Notes: generated by a model not told the origin, from the letters alone. Shown: positions 55,293 to 64,000, counted from the stretch's first letter. The stretch: 64,000 nucleotides of DNA from Candidatus Eiseniibacteriota bacterium (GCA_020633975.1 JACKCR010000003.1:248001-312000); one strand, 5' to 3'. Program-made: numbers and translations.

Positions 55293-57542
55293 GTGGAGCG
55301 AAGAAGCTACGTCACGATTGCACTCCTATCATTCACCATCATCGCGCTCGAGCTCGTCTGGACGCGAATCCTGTCGGCAGAGTTCTACTACACCTTCGCA
55401 TTCCTAGTTCTCTCCCTCGCCGTGCTGGGCCTCGGGTTGGGTGGTCTCGCGACTCGTCTCATCCCGTCACTCGGCTCCGAAAGGGCACTCGGGCCGATCC
55501 TCACGATGACTGGGCTGCTCGGAGTGATCTGCCCCATTCTCGTGTTCCGGCTCGGGCTCCAGTTCTCCCAGGTACCGAGCAGTTGGACCATGGCGGCCAA
55601 GCTGACCCTCGCGATCGTGCTTCTCGGCTCCACGTTCTTCACGGGTGGGATCGCGACGGCAGGACTGTTCCGAAGGTTCCACACGAAGCTCCCCTGGCTC
55701 TACCGGGCGGACCTTCTCGGTGCCGGCGCCGGAGTGATCGGTGCGATTGCCACGATGAACAGCTTCGGCACGCCCCAAGCCGCGGTGCTCCTCACGCTCC
55801 CAGTCTTCGCTGCATCGCTACTCGTGTCGCGGAGCTGGGCTCGTCTCGCGCCACTCGCCCTGGCGGTTGGGCTCGCATCGCAGGCGGGCAGCGCGCTCAC
55901 GCTCCTCCGCGCGGAACGACAGGAGCGCGCACTCGTGATCCACGAGCACTGGGATGCGATGGGGAAGGTCAAGGTCTACGGCTTCGACGCCGACTACCGC
56001 GGCATCGAGATCGACAACGTCGCGAACTCCCCCGTCTACGGCTTCGACGGAAACTGGGATCGTCCCGACTCTCTCCGCTTCGAGTTCGGCATCGACGTCT
56101 CGAGGTTGATCGAGCGCACCTCTCCTTGCACCTTCCTCTCCCTCGGTGCTGGAGGGGGGGTCGACGTTCTCCAAGCACTGCAGGCTGGTGCGGCCGAGAT
56201 CCATGCGGTGGAGATCAACCCCTACATCAACCAGATGATGACCGACGGATTCCTGAGCGACTTCTCCGGGCACATCTACTCAGACCCCCGCGTGCACGTT
56301 CATACCGAAGACGCCCGTGCCTTCGTTGCGAGGAACCCGGGCCAGTTCGACGTGATCTACTCACTCTCTTCCAACACGTTTGCCGCGCTCGCCTCCGGCT
56401 CCTTCGCCCTGGCCGAGAGCTACCTCTTCACTCGGGAGGCGTTCCGGGACTACTGGAGAGCGCTGAGTGAGGACGGCTTCCTCATGATGGAGCATCAGTT
56501 CTACATGCCACGCCTCGTGAGCGCCCTCATCGACGCACTCGAGGCCGAGGGCGTGGAGGATGTGGAGCAGCACTTCGCCGTCTACGACCTCCCCAAGATG
56601 CGCCGCAAGATGATCCTACTGTCGAAGCACCCGCTCACCGACGACATCCGGGCCACGGCCTTCGGCCCGCTGGACCCGACGGCCGGGAACTACGCCTACC
56701 TCCTCCACCCTCCCGCCGCCGACTCGCTGAGCCAGAACCTCATCGAACGGATCGTCGTGGAGGGTTGGGAGTCCGTCCAACCCACCGCCCCCGTGGCCGT
56801 CTCGCCCAGCTCGGATGGCAGACCCTTCGTCGGCCAGATGGGGCTCTGGTCCAACCTCTCGCGGAAGTCGCTCGAGAAGCTCATGTTCCTCGAGGTGTAC
56901 GGCTTTCCCCTCGCAAAGCTACTGGTGCTGACGATCCTGGCGGTCGTCGTCGTGCTCGGGCTTCCCCTCACCCTGCTCCCCTACCTCGTACGGAGACGAC
57001 CGATGGACTGGGCCCTCGGAGGCGCAGCCTGGCTCTACTTCTTCCTCATCGGCGCGGCGTTCATGATGGTCGAGGTCGTGCTCATCCAGAAGTACGCGCT
57101 CTTCGTCGGCCCTTCGGCCTACTCGGTAGCGACGATCCTGTTCGCACTCCTCGTCGGTTCGGGAATCGGGGCGCGATTCTCCACCAAGGTCAAACCCACC
57201 GTCGCCTTCCTCGGAGTCGCCGGGTTTCTCCTCGTCCAGGTGCTCGCGTTCGCTCCGATCGCGCACTCCGCCATCGGCCTCCCGCTCGCGGCACGTGCGG
57301 GTGTCTCCGCCCTCCTCGTCGCGCCTCTCGGATTCTTCATGGGGATGCCCTTCCCCATCGGGGCCCTACGAGTGCGCGAGAAGATCGACTGGGGATTCGC
57401 GGTCAACGGAATCGGGGCAGTCGTTGGATCGACAGCGATCCTACTCGTCGCGATGGAAGCAGGTCTCGACGCTGCACTTCTGGCGAGCGCATTCGTCTAT
57501 CTGCTGGCGTGTGCGATGCTCGGGCTACGACGGGGCTGGTAG
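55293..57542 (+). CDS. Membrane-fused spermidine-synthase-like protein
   Basis: About 749 residues from GTG 55293 (AAAGGGGGG upstream); an open 5' extension to 55152 has no membrane or domain character. An N-terminal block of about 6-7 membrane helices (SYVTIALLSFTIIALELVWT, FLVLSLAVLGLGLGGLATRL) precedes an SAM-methyltransferase/spermidine-synthase core with the GxGxG-like motif FLSLGAGGGVDVLQAL and acidic VEINP. A second membrane block follows (LVLTILAVVVVLGLPLTLLP and later). Such polytopic SpeE-like proteins are widespread and rarely characterised. An aminopropyl- or methyltransferase role is inferred, not shown. Confidence 0.8.
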   Translation: MERRSYVTIALLSFTIIALELVWTRILSAEFYYTFAFLVLSLAVLGLGLGGLATRLIPSLGSERALGPILTMTGLLGVICPILVFRLGLQFSQVPSSWTMAAKLTLAIVLLGSTFFTGGIATAGLFRRFHTKLPWLYRADLLGAGAGVIGAIATMNSFGTPQAAVLLTLPVFAASLLVSRSWARLAPLALAVGLASQAGSALTLLRAERQERALVIHEHWDAMGKVKVYGFDADYRGIEIDNVANSPVYGFDGNWDRPDSLRFEFGIDVSRLIERTSPCTFLSLGAGGGVDVLQALQAGAAEIHAVEINPYINQMMTDGFLSDFSGHIYSDPRVHVHTEDARAFVARNPGQFDVIYSLSSNTFAALASGSFALAESYLFTREAFRDYWRALSEDGFLMMEHQFYMPRLVSALIDALEAEGVEDVEQHFAVYDLPKMRRKMILLSKHPLTDDIRATAFGPLDPTAGNYAYLLHPPAADSLSQNLIERIVVEGWESVQPTAPVAVSPSSDGRPFVGQMGLWSNLSRKSLEKLMFLEVYGFPLAKLLVLTILAVVVVLGLPLTLLPYLVRRRPMDWALGGAAWLYFFLIGAAFMMVEVVLIQKYALFVGPSAYSVATILFALLVGSGIGARFSTKVKPTVAFLGVAGFLLVQVLAFAPIAHSAIGLPLAARAGVSALLVAPLGFFMGMPFPIGALRVREKIDWGFAVNGIGAVVGSTAILLVAMEAGLDAALLASAFVYLLACAMLGLRRGW

Positions 57543-57911
57543 AGGCTGGAATCACCAATCTATCCAGGACACGCCGTCGTCTGCATCGAACCGATCAGGT
57601 GTCGGCGCGATCCATGTCGATCCAGTAGAACAGGACGCCGGCCGTGTGGGACAGGGAACCGAACCGCAGTGCTTGCATGGGACCCTCCTGAAGAGCAATA
57701 ACCACTGCGCCGAGGGTAGCTGGACAATAGCACGGCTCGCAGCCCCGACCAGACTCGATTCCTCGTCCCTGTAAAACCAGTGCTCGTGGCGTGACTTACA
57801 CGACAAGAAGACGGGTCCGCAAGGGCCGGGGAGCCCCTACGAACCCGTTCTCTAGAAAGGGGCGCCGTCCGCCGTATGCGTTTGGCGCCTCCGGGAGAGT
57901 CACTCAGGAGG
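57543..57911. other. Convergent gap with hairpins; one tiny open frame
   Basis: 369 bases between two convergent genes. GGCGCC at ~57861 and again at ~57884 form a hairpin 22 bases beyond the CoA-transferase stop. It contains the small frame 57595-57678 described separately. Confidence 0.4.
57595..57678 (-). CDS. Possible 27-residue micropeptide
   Basis: ATG 57678 is preceded by AGGAGG five bases upstream and opens MQALRFGSLSHTAGVLFYWI DMDRADT before TGA. The ribosome site is excellent, but there is no known family, and the gene would sit alone between convergent genes. It could be a leader remnant or a toxin-like peptide (hydrophobic GVLFYWI stretch). Confidence 0.25.
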   Translation of the reverse strand: MQALRFGSLSHTAGVLFYWIDMDRADT

Positions 57912-59210
57912 TCAAACGAAGAGTCTCCGGTCCTTGGCCGCCCGCTCCAGTTCGCCACGGAAGTCCGGATGTGCAATCCCGATCAACGCCTCGGCGCGCT
58001 CGCGAAGGTTCTTGCCGAAGAGGTTCGCAATCCCGTACTCGGTCACGACGTAGTGGACGTCCGCACGGCTCGTGACCACGCCCGCCCCTTCCTTGAGGAA
58101 CGGAGCGATCCGCGAAGTCTTTCCGCCCTGAGCCGTCGAGGGAATCGCAATGATCGGTTTGCCGCCTTTCGCCCGTGCGGCTCCACGGATGAAGTCGACC
58201 TGCCCACCGAATCCCGAGTAGATGTAGGAACCGATCGAGTCGGAGCACACCTGCCCGGTGAGATCGATCTCGATGGCGGAGTTGACACCGATCATGTTGT
58301 CGTTCTGGCTCACGACGAACGGGTCGTTCACGTGTTCGACCGGATGGGCTTCGATCAGCGGATTGTTGTGGATGAAGTCGTAGAGCTGATCACTGCCCAG
58401 ACAGAACGTGACGACCACCTTGCCGGGGTGGATCGTCTTCATGTTTCCGGTGACCACGCCTCGTTCGATCGCACGCATGGCCCCGTCCGAGAGCATCTCC
58501 GTGTGGATGCCGAGGTCCAGATCGCCATCGATCGAGGCATAGACCGCGTCCGGGATCCCGCCGATACCCATCTGGATCGTCGAGCCCGGCTTGATGAGCT
58601 TGACGATCTGTCGTCCGATCGCAAGTTCGACGTCGCTGGGCGGCGGCGCGATGAGCGTGGGAAGCTGCGAATCGTGCTCGACGATCGCGGCGACGCGGTT
58701 CACGTGGATGAAGGAGTCCCCGAGCACTCGGGGCATCCGCTCGTTGACCTGAACGATCACCTTCTTCGCATGCTTGCACGCGGTCTTGGATGCCAACACC
58801 TCCACTCCGAGGCTCATGAACCCGTGGTCGTCCGGTGGGGAGACCATGACCATGGCCACGTCGAGAGGGATGATGCCCTCCGAGAAGATCCGTGGGATCT
58901 GGTGGAGGAAGATCGGCATGTAGTCCGCACGACCGTCGTTCACGGCCTTTCGGTCTGCCGGACCGACGAAGAGCGAGTTGTGACGGAAGTGGCCGTCCAT
59001 GCCTTCTGCCGAGAGTGGGTCCTCCCCAAGGAGGAGGACGTGGCTCAGCTGCACGTCGGTCAACTCATCCTTCCGACGGGCCAGTGCCTCGACCAGGACC
59101 CGCGGAATCGCGGCGTTGCCGCCGTAGTAGACCTTGTGCCCGCTCTCGATCATCCGGACCGCTTCGTCCGCCGTCGTCAGCTTCGTCTTGTAGTCGTCGA
59201 GCCAGCTCAT
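57912..59210 (-). CDS. Acetyl-CoA hydrolase / 4-hydroxybutyrate CoA-transferase family protein
   Basis: 432 residues, second gene of an operon with alanine dehydrogenase (4-base overlap). The CoA-transferase family signature includes GINSAIEIDL-like NSAIEIDLTGQVCSDSIGS (catalytic Glu region), GGIPDAVYASIDGDLDLGIH, VHYVVTEYGIANLFGKNLRE and AEALIGIAHPDFRGELERAA. It moves CoA between acetate or 4-hydroxybutyrate and acyl-CoAs, or hydrolyses acetyl-CoA; sequence alone does not separate these. Length is normal (400-440). Confidence 0.9.
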   Translation of the reverse strand: MSWLDDYKTKLTTADEAVRMIESGHKVYYGGNAAIPRVLVEALARRKDELTDVQLSHVLLLGEDPLSAEGMDGHFRHNSLFVGPADRKAVNDGRADYMPIFLHQIPRIFSEGIIPLDVAMVMVSPPDDHGFMSLGVEVLASKTACKHAKKVIVQVNERMPRVLGDSFIHVNRVAAIVEHDSQLPTLIAPPPSDVELAIGRQIVKLIKPGSTIQMGIGGIPDAVYASIDGDLDLGIHTEMLSDGAMRAIERGVVTGNMKTIHPGKVVVTFCLGSDQLYDFIHNNPLIEAHPVEHVNDPFVVSQNDNMIGVNSAIEIDLTGQVCSDSIGSYIYSGFGGQVDFIRGAARAKGGKPIIAIPSTAQGGKTSRIAPFLKEGAGVVTSRADVHYVVTEYGIANLFGKNLRERAEALIGIAHPDFRGELERAAKDRRLFV

Positions 59211-60340
59211 CGCGCATCGTCCTCATCGAGCATCTGCATGATCGGGGTCATGGGGAGCTTGTAGATCTCGGCAACCTGCCGGTGGGTCAGCTTGCCCTTG
59301 TACATGTACACGCCTGCGGCGAGGCCGAGATCGACCCGGAGCGCCTCGTCGAGGCCTAGCGACGCGATCTCCCCCAGCATTGGAAGGGCCGCTCCCGCGA
59401 TCGCCCTGGATGCCGTCCGCGCAATGTTCGCCGTCATGTTGGAGACGCAGTAGTGCACGACACCGTTGACCGTGTAGGTCGGGTCGTCGAGTGACGTCGG
59501 ACGACTCGTCTCCACGCAGCCGCCCTGGTCGATCGAGAGGTCGATGATGACGCTGCCCGGCTTCATCTCCGACACCATCGACTCCGTCACTACGTACGGG
59601 GTCTTCGCGCCCGGAACCAGAACGGCTCCGATGATGAGATCCGCGATCCGGGTGTACTGCTCGAGTCGCTCGTAGCCGGAGAGAGCGGTAACGACTTGTC
59701 CCTGGAACTCGTGGTGGATCTCCCGGAGCCGGCGCGGGTTCGAGTCGAGCACGATGACATGGGCACCGCTGACGTGAGCTTGCCGCGCCGCGGCAAATCC
59801 AGCTGTGCCGCCTCCGATGATGAGGACGGTGGGCGGCGGAACGCCTGGGGCGTTGCCGAGGAGGATCCCGCGTCCGCCGCGGTCGTTCTGGAGAAGCGAC
59901 GCTGCGAGCTGCACGGCGAACTGTCCACCGATTTCGCTCATCGGGTCGAGGATCGGAAACTCACCGAGGGAATCACGCACGATCTCGTATCCGATGATCG
60001 TCGTCTCGAGCTCCATCAGCTTCTGTACGTAGTCCTTGGAAGACACCGCCAGGTGGTGGAACGCGCAGATGACCGATCCCTTCCGTAGGAGCTGGATCTC
60101 CTCCGGCGTCACTCCGTTGACCCGGCACACCAAGTCCGCTCGCTGGTAGACTTCGTCGGTGTCGTAGACGATCTGGGCACCGGCTTTCTGGTAGTCCTGG
60201 TCCGAGAACCAGGAGGAATTGCCCGCCTTGCTCTCGACCAGCACGCTGTGACCGCGCTTCGCGAGCCAGGCTGCGGCGAAGGGGCTCAGACCGACGCGGT
60301 GTTCGTGCCGGTGGATCTCCCGCGGAACGCCGATGAACAT
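59207..60340 (-). CDS. ald: Alanine dehydrogenase
   Basis: 377 residues from ATG 60340 with AGGAGG nine bases upstream. Ald/PNT-type features: opening MFIGVPREIHRHEHRVGLSP, GGQFAVQLAASLLQ, dinucleotide motif VLIIGGGTAGFAAARQAHVS, and IIDLSIDQGGCVETSRPTS. It interconverts alanine and pyruvate with NAD, giving ammonium, and is coupled to a CoA-transferase (overlapping stop/start), which could link alanine use to acyl-CoA metabolism. Confidence 0.93.
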   Translation of the reverse strand: MFIGVPREIHRHEHRVGLSPFAAAWLAKRGHSVLVESKAGNSSWFSDQDYQKAGAQIVYDTDEVYQRADLVCRVNGVTPEEIQLLRKGSVICAFHHLAVSSKDYVQKLMELETTIIGYEIVRDSLGEFPILDPMSEIGGQFAVQLAASLLQNDRGGRGILLGNAPGVPPPTVLIIGGGTAGFAAARQAHVSGAHVIVLDSNPRRLREIHHEFQGQVVTALSGYERLEQYTRIADLIIGAVLVPGAKTPYVVTESMVSEMKPGSVIIDLSIDQGGCVETSRPTSLDDPTYTVNGVVHYCVSNMTANIARTASRAIAGAALPMLGEIASLGLDEALRVDLGLAAGVYMYKGKLTHRQVAEIYKLPMTPIMQMLDEDDAR

Positions 60341-60697
60341 GATTCCTAACCTCCTGAGACGAGATTCCCGAGGGCCCGTCCTTCCGGACCTTCGTCTCCG
60401 GCCCGCCCGACGGCGGATACCACCTCCGGAACGCTACGAAACGGAGAATCGCGCCCGGTTGTCGGCGGGGCTATAGGGACTTCCCGGAACCCGGATCCGC
60501 AGGCCGGGCGTCGACTTCGACGCCTCGGCGACAGATCCATTCCACGGACGGCCGACGTTTGGGATTACGAACTCGTCCGCGGATTCTGCGTCATCGTGGC
60601 GCAGTTCGCTAGTGCCGGACCGCCCCGTCCGACTGGAGGGGCGATCCGTTGCGATCGTGGACGATTCGGCAGGACCCGGAGTGACTCGCGGCGCACC
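60341..60697. other. 357-base gap upstream of the alanine dehydrogenase operon
   Basis: It contains the ald ribosome site and presumably its promoter. Open frames here lack ribosome sites. It ends at the tandem repeat that overlaps the lipoprotein 3' end. Confidence 0.35.
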
Positions 60698-60760
60698 GTA
60701 GCCGAGTCCCCGGAGGGCCCGCTAGTAGCCGAGTCCCCGGAGGGCCCGCTAGTAGCCGAG
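60698..60760. repeat. 27-bp tandem repeat overlapping a stop codon
   Basis: Two full units (60698-60724, 60725-60751) and a partial third (60752-60760), GTAGCCGAGTCCCCGGAGGG then CCCGCTA. The lipoprotein stop codon lies in the repeat, so each copy carries the same in-frame stop. Confidence 0.88.
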
Positions 60761-61621
60761 CCACTCGAGGATGGTGCAGAGCATGGCCCCGCTTGCGCAT
60801 TCGAGGCAGAGTTCGTTTGCCGGTCCGCCAGCACGGCACTTCATCGTGGTGCATACGCGGAGGATGTTGCAGATCTGCTCGAGCAACGGATGCATGAACT
60901 GCGGATCGCCGACTCCGTCCGCGCTCCGTAGCGCGGCCTTCATCTCGTCTCCCAGGATTTGTCCGCTCGAGAGACCGTTGCAGAGATGGCCGTCTACGTT
61001 CCAATCGAGTCCCGTATCCGGCCAGAACGCGCGCCACCCTTCGAAGTCGTCCGACCCGACCGGCGTAGAGAAGTGAGTCACGCTTCCGTCTCCAGAAACG
61101 AACGTGTAGTCCTCGCGGCTTCCTTGGACAACATCGAATCGGAGAACGTCGACACCGTCCGTCTCCTCGACGTGGATCCACTTCCGATCCCACGTCGCTT
61201 CGATCTGCTGGCGCCATAGGAGCTGGTCGTCTCCACGAACCTCGCCGACGTAGCTGCACCGGTCGCCATCGATGCGGACCTCGTAGTGGACTTGGCGGAA
61301 TCCGTGTGACGTCAGCACTTCGGCGGTGACATCCCAACCGTCGTGCTGGACGTCGATCAGCTCGTAGACCGATCCGTCCAGAGGATCCCGGAAGCCACTC
61401 ACATCGGTATGGTTCCCGAGACCCGAGCCCAGTTCCGCCTGCGTCGTCTCGCCTGTCGAGTTCGTCTCCGGCAGAAGGTTCGTGGTCTCAGGCGACCGCG
61501 AGCCCAATTCTGCGGAAGTCGGTGAATCCAGCTGTGACCCTTCGGGCCCGCACCCGGTCAGGGCCGCGGACGCACCCAACGAGATGGCGAGAACGAGCAG
61601 GGTGAGGAGAGCGTTGCGCAT
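60749..61621 (-). CDS. Lipoprotein of unknown function
   Basis: 290 residues. Signal ALLTLLVLAISLGASAALTG C with lipobox LTGC (Cys24), followed by a low-complexity Thr/Ser/Glu linker (TNLLPETNSTGETTQAEL). The mature domain is beta-rich (DGWDVTAEVLTSHGFRQVHY, EVRIDGDRCSYVGEV) and ends in a Cys-rich helical region (ICNILRVCTTMKCRAGG, LCLECASGAMLCTILEW) with about nine Cys. I recognise no family. The C-terminus is formed by a 27-bp tandem duplication. It is divergent from the Ycf48-like gene. Confidence 0.7.
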   Translation of the reverse strand: MRNALLTLLVLAISLGASAALTGCGPEGSQLDSPTSAELGSRSPETTNLLPETNSTGETTQAELGSGLGNHTDVSGFRDPLDGSVYELIDVQHDGWDVTAEVLTSHGFRQVHYEVRIDGDRCSYVGEVRGDDQLLWRQQIEATWDRKWIHVEETDGVDVLRFDVVQGSREDYTFVSGDGSVTHFSTPVGSDDFEGWRAFWPDTGLDWNVDGHLCNGLSSGQILGDEMKAALRSADGVGDPQFMHPLLEQICNILRVCTTMKCRAGGPANELCLECASGAMLCTILEWLGY

Positions 61622-61915
61622 GATCTACCTCCCCCCGGCCCCACTTCGATGGCACGACACTGTGCCCCGCGAAAGACGGGCCGGGAAGTGAGTGGCGAAG
61701 TCTCCAGTCCGATGGCCGATCCACCTACCGTCGACGCTTCGCCGGTTCCGTCACTTCCCACCAACCCAGCGTGACGCGTGCCAATCGCCCGTTCGTCCCC
61801 CGACAACTCGATTCCTCCGCGCAAGATCCGGCGACACCGGGTACACTCCGCCCTCGTGAGACAGCCCTGTTCCACGAACCGGCGGCGAGGTCCGCTGGAC
61901 CCGAATCTCCCCCGC

Positions 61916-62977
61916 ATGTCTCTCCTTGCGGCGGCGTCGCGGGCCTGCCTCCGAGCGACCCTCCTCGCGGTCGCGAGTGGCATGCTCCGATTCAGTGTCG
62001 TCCTCGTCGGAGCTCTCGGCGCTACGATCGCCGTCGTCTCCACAACCACAGCCGCGCTGGGCGCCGATGCGGAGAAGGCACTTCTGCTCTCCGTCGCCGT
62101 CTCGCCCGATGCAGGAACCGTGCTCGCAGTCGGTCAGCACGGCACGATCCTGCGGCGAGAGTCGGTGGGAGGCGCCTGGACGCAGATCGACTCTCCGACC
62201 GACGTCCTCCTGACCTGCGTCGAGTTCGCTGACGACCAACACGTCTTGGCCGGGGGCCACGACGCCACACTCCTCGGGAGCACCGACGCCGGTCGCACCT
62301 GGTCGCTGCTCGAGTCCGACCCGGAAGCCGAAGCTCCATTTCTCTCGCTCTGGTTCGAGGACCCGATGCACGGATTTGCCCTGGGCGCGTACGGCCTCGT
62401 CCTCGAAACGCTGGATGGCGGCGAAACTTGGGACGCACGCGACCTCGCGGAGGAAGGCCCGCATCTATATGGAGTGGCCTCGACGCCGGATGACTCCGTC
62501 TTCGTCGCCGGCGAGTTCGGCACCTTGCTCCGCTCGGGCGACGGCGGGGAGACCTGGACCGTGCTCGACTCCCCGTATGACGGAACGTTCTTCGGCGCGC
62601 TCGCCCTGTCGGGCGGTGCCGTGATCGTCTTCGGACTTCGCGGCAACGTCTACCGCAGCGACGACGCCGGTAGCACGTGGACCAAGATCGAGGTCGACGC
62701 TTCGGCGTCGCTTCTGACCGGACTCGAACTCGCGGACGGAACCGTTGTCCTCGCCGGGCTCGCCGGCAGCGTGCTCGAAAGCCGCGACGGCGGTCGCTCG
62801 TTCCAGCCGAAGAATCGAGCGGACAGGCTCGCATTGACTGGGTTGGTCTCGATCGGAGGCGAGGTCTGGGCGAGCTCGGAGCACGGAGTCGTCCCTCTTT
62901 CGGGGAGCACGGCCCACGCCGATGTCCGGGCAGCCGCAAGCGCCGACCACGCTGACGCGGGAACCGACGCCCGATGA
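61916..62977 (+). CDS. Ycf48-like BNR-repeat protein, transporter-associated
   Basis: About 353 residues from ATG 61916; a GTG 46 codons earlier gives a basic extension without signal character. Signal/anchor SVVLVGALGATIAVVSTTTA ALGA. BNR/Ycf48 blades (GTILRRESVGGAWTQIDSP, STDAGRTWSLLES, TLDGGETWDARDL, SGDGGETWTVLDSP, SDDAGSTWTKIEVD). Proteins of this type are frequently encoded next to RND/MMPL transporters; its stop overlaps the transporter start (ATGA), supporting joint action in the periplasm. Confidence 0.85.
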   Translation: MSLLAAASRACLRATLLAVASGMLRFSVVLVGALGATIAVVSTTTAALGADAEKALLLSVAVSPDAGTVLAVGQHGTILRRESVGGAWTQIDSPTDVLLTCVEFADDQHVLAGGHDATLLGSTDAGRTWSLLESDPEAEAPFLSLWFEDPMHGFALGAYGLVLETLDGGETWDARDLAEEGPHLYGVASTPDDSVFVAGEFGTLLRSGDGGETWTVLDSPYDGTFFGALALSGGAVIVFGLRGNVYRSDDAGSTWTKIEVDASASLLTGLELADGTVVLAGLAGSVLESRDGGRSFQPKNRADRLALTGLVSIGGEVWASSEHGVVPLSGSTAHADVRAAASADHADAGTDAR

Positions 62978-64000
62978 CGAAGGCGCTCGAAGCACTCGTC
63001 TTCTCCAAGCGGATCTGGATCCTCGCGATCTTCGTGCTCCTCACCGTCTTCCTCGGCTACCGCTGTTCGCTCCTCCGGATCGACGCGGGATTCGAGAAGC
63101 TCCTCCCACTCGGTCACCCCTACATGAAGACCTACGTCGAGCACCGCGAGGCGTTCGGCGGAGCGAACCGGATCCTGATCGCGGTGCGCGCAAAAGACGG
63201 CGACATCTTCACACCCGAGTTCTTCGAGACACTCAAGGAAGTGACGGACGCTGTCTTCTTCCTGCCCGGCATCAACCGAAGCACGGTGCAGTCGCTCTTC
63301 ACGCCGAACGTGCGGTTCATCGAGATCGTGGAAGGCGGGTTCACCGGCGGTAACGTCGTCCCGGCGGACTTCCAGGGTACGGACGCGGACCTCGAAACGG
63401 TTCGAGAGAACGTCCTCAAGGCGGGGATCGTAGGACGCCTCGTCGCAAACGACTTCTCCGCCGCAATGATCACGGCACAGCTCGTCGAAACCGACCCGAC
63501 CACCGGTGAGAAGCTCGACTACATCATGGTGTCGAAGCTGCTCGAGAAGGACATCCGCGAGAAGTTCCAATCGGACGAGATCGACATCCACATCCTCGGC
63601 TTCGCGAAGGTGATGGGCGACATCGCAGCGGGCGCGTCCGGAGTGGCACTGTTCTTCCTCGTCGCACTCCTGGTGACGGCGATCCTGGTCTACCTCTTCA
63701 CCGTCTCGTGGCGACTCACGCTGCTCCCGCTCTTCTGCTCGATCATCGCCGTCGTCTGGTGCCTCGGGCTGCTTCAGCTCCTGGGCTACGGCATCGACCC
63801 GATGTCACTTCTCGTTCCGTTCCTCGTCTTCGCGATCGGGGTGTCGCACGGCGTCCAGATGGTCAACGCCTTTGGCGAGGGAGTCTGGAACGGCGTCCAC
63901 GGAGAGGATGCAGCGCGCGCGGCGTTCCGTTCGCTCCTCGTTCCGGGATGGATCGCGCTCCTCAGTGACACGGTCGGATTCCTGACGCTCCTCCTCATCA
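62974..64000 (+). CDS. RND/MMPL-family transporter (3' end outside window)
   Basis: About 342 codons seen from ATG 62974. First membrane segment IWILAIFVLLTVFLGYRCSL L, then a large periplasmic loop (DAGFEKLLPLGHPYMKTYVE, IHILGFAKVMGDIAAGASGV) and a cluster of helices (ALFFLVALLVTAILVYLFTV, LTLLPLFCSIIAVVWCLGLL, FLVFAIGVSHGVQMVNAFGE). FAIGVSHGVQMVNAF is the RND/MMPL family signature. Likely exports lipids or hydrophobic compounds; the substrate is not predictable. Confidence 0.92.
   Translation, partial: MTKALEALVFSKRIWILAIFVLLTVFLGYRCSLLRIDAGFEKLLPLGHPYMKTYVEHREAFGGANRILIAVRAKDGDIFTPEFFETLKEVTDAVFFLPGINRSTVQSLFTPNVRFIEIVEGGFTGGNVVPADFQGTDADLETVRENVLKAGIVGRLVANDFSAAMITAQLVETDPTTGEKLDYIMVSKLLEKDIREKFQSDEIDIHILGFAKVMGDIAAGASGVALFFLVALLVTAILVYLFTVSWRLTLLPLFCSIIAVVWCLGLLQLLGYGIDPMSLLVPFLVFAIGVSHGVQMVNAFGEGVWNGVHGEDAARAAFRSLLVPGWIALLSDTVGFLTLLLI

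Noticed and set aside
57876-59264. 462-codon plus-strand frame opposite the CoA-transferase
   Set aside because: The CoA-transferase family signature on the minus strand is unambiguous.

Overview
This is a GC-rich (roughly 60-65 percent by eye) bacterial chromosome segment with closely packed genes. The lifestyle signals are Gram-negative: two Omp85/TonB-type outer-membrane systems, many lipoproteins, and at least eight secreted proteins ending in an FlgD-Ig / Por-type C-terminal sorting tail (PNPF..., VYDV.GR, WDGRD..G, SGVY..R). Tails of this kind are typical of FCB-group bacteria and neighbouring candidate phyla such as Eisenbacteria, Krumholzibacteriota or Latescibacterota. The exact phylum is inference; there is no rRNA or tRNA gene in the window.

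Layout. 1-3.6 kb: two tail-bearing secreted proteins on the minus strand. 3.9-5.8 kb: a lipid-anchored cholesterol-dependent-cytolysin-type protein whose membrane-binding domain is replaced by a LamG-like domain, followed by two strong hairpins. 6.0-8.7 kb: an ABC transporter pair and a membrane protein. 8.8-11.4 kb: a sortilin/BNR-repeat secreted protein. 11.4-21.3 kb is an accessory region. It holds a decayed duplication, an AbiE-type (type IV) toxin-antitoxin operon with a recognisable promoter/operator, two beta-helix proteins each preceded by an orphan sorting tail, a repeat-bearing lipoprotein, 1.25 kb with no convincing gene, and a DUF4258/MqsA-like toxin-antitoxin pair. The antitoxin of that pair is interrupted near its 3' end by a complete IS481-family element with a 6-bp target duplication (CCTAGC).

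21.3-36.7 kb: an APC-family permease, an HNH-like protein, a six-gene exbB-exbD-exbD-tonB-receptor-lipoprotein operon on the minus strand, and divergently an Omp85-DUF4390-NtrY-NtrX-beta-barrel cluster. 36.8-40.4 kb: tandem paralogous beta-propeller proteins with sorting tails. 40.5-50.2 kb: a SWIM-SNF2 helicase, a Cys-rich/beta-helix secreted protein and an M6 metalloprotease. 50.4-57.5 kb: an aldo/keto reductase, an ECF sigma operon with a membrane anti-sigma-like protein and a Spy-like protein, a Tat-exported intradiol dioxygenase carrying a sorting tail, and a membrane spermidine-synthase-like protein. 57.9-64 kb: an alanine dehydrogenase/CoA-transferase operon, a lipoprotein with a tandemly duplicated 3' end, and a Ycf48-like protein coupled to an RND transporter that runs off the window.

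The theme is export and envelope: most genes encode secreted, outer-membrane or lipid-anchored proteins, with few central-metabolism genes. The most unusual items are the cytolysin/LamG lipoprotein, the IS481 insertion in an antitoxin, the orphan sorting tails before beta-helix genes, and the Tat-signal dioxygenase with a sorting tail.
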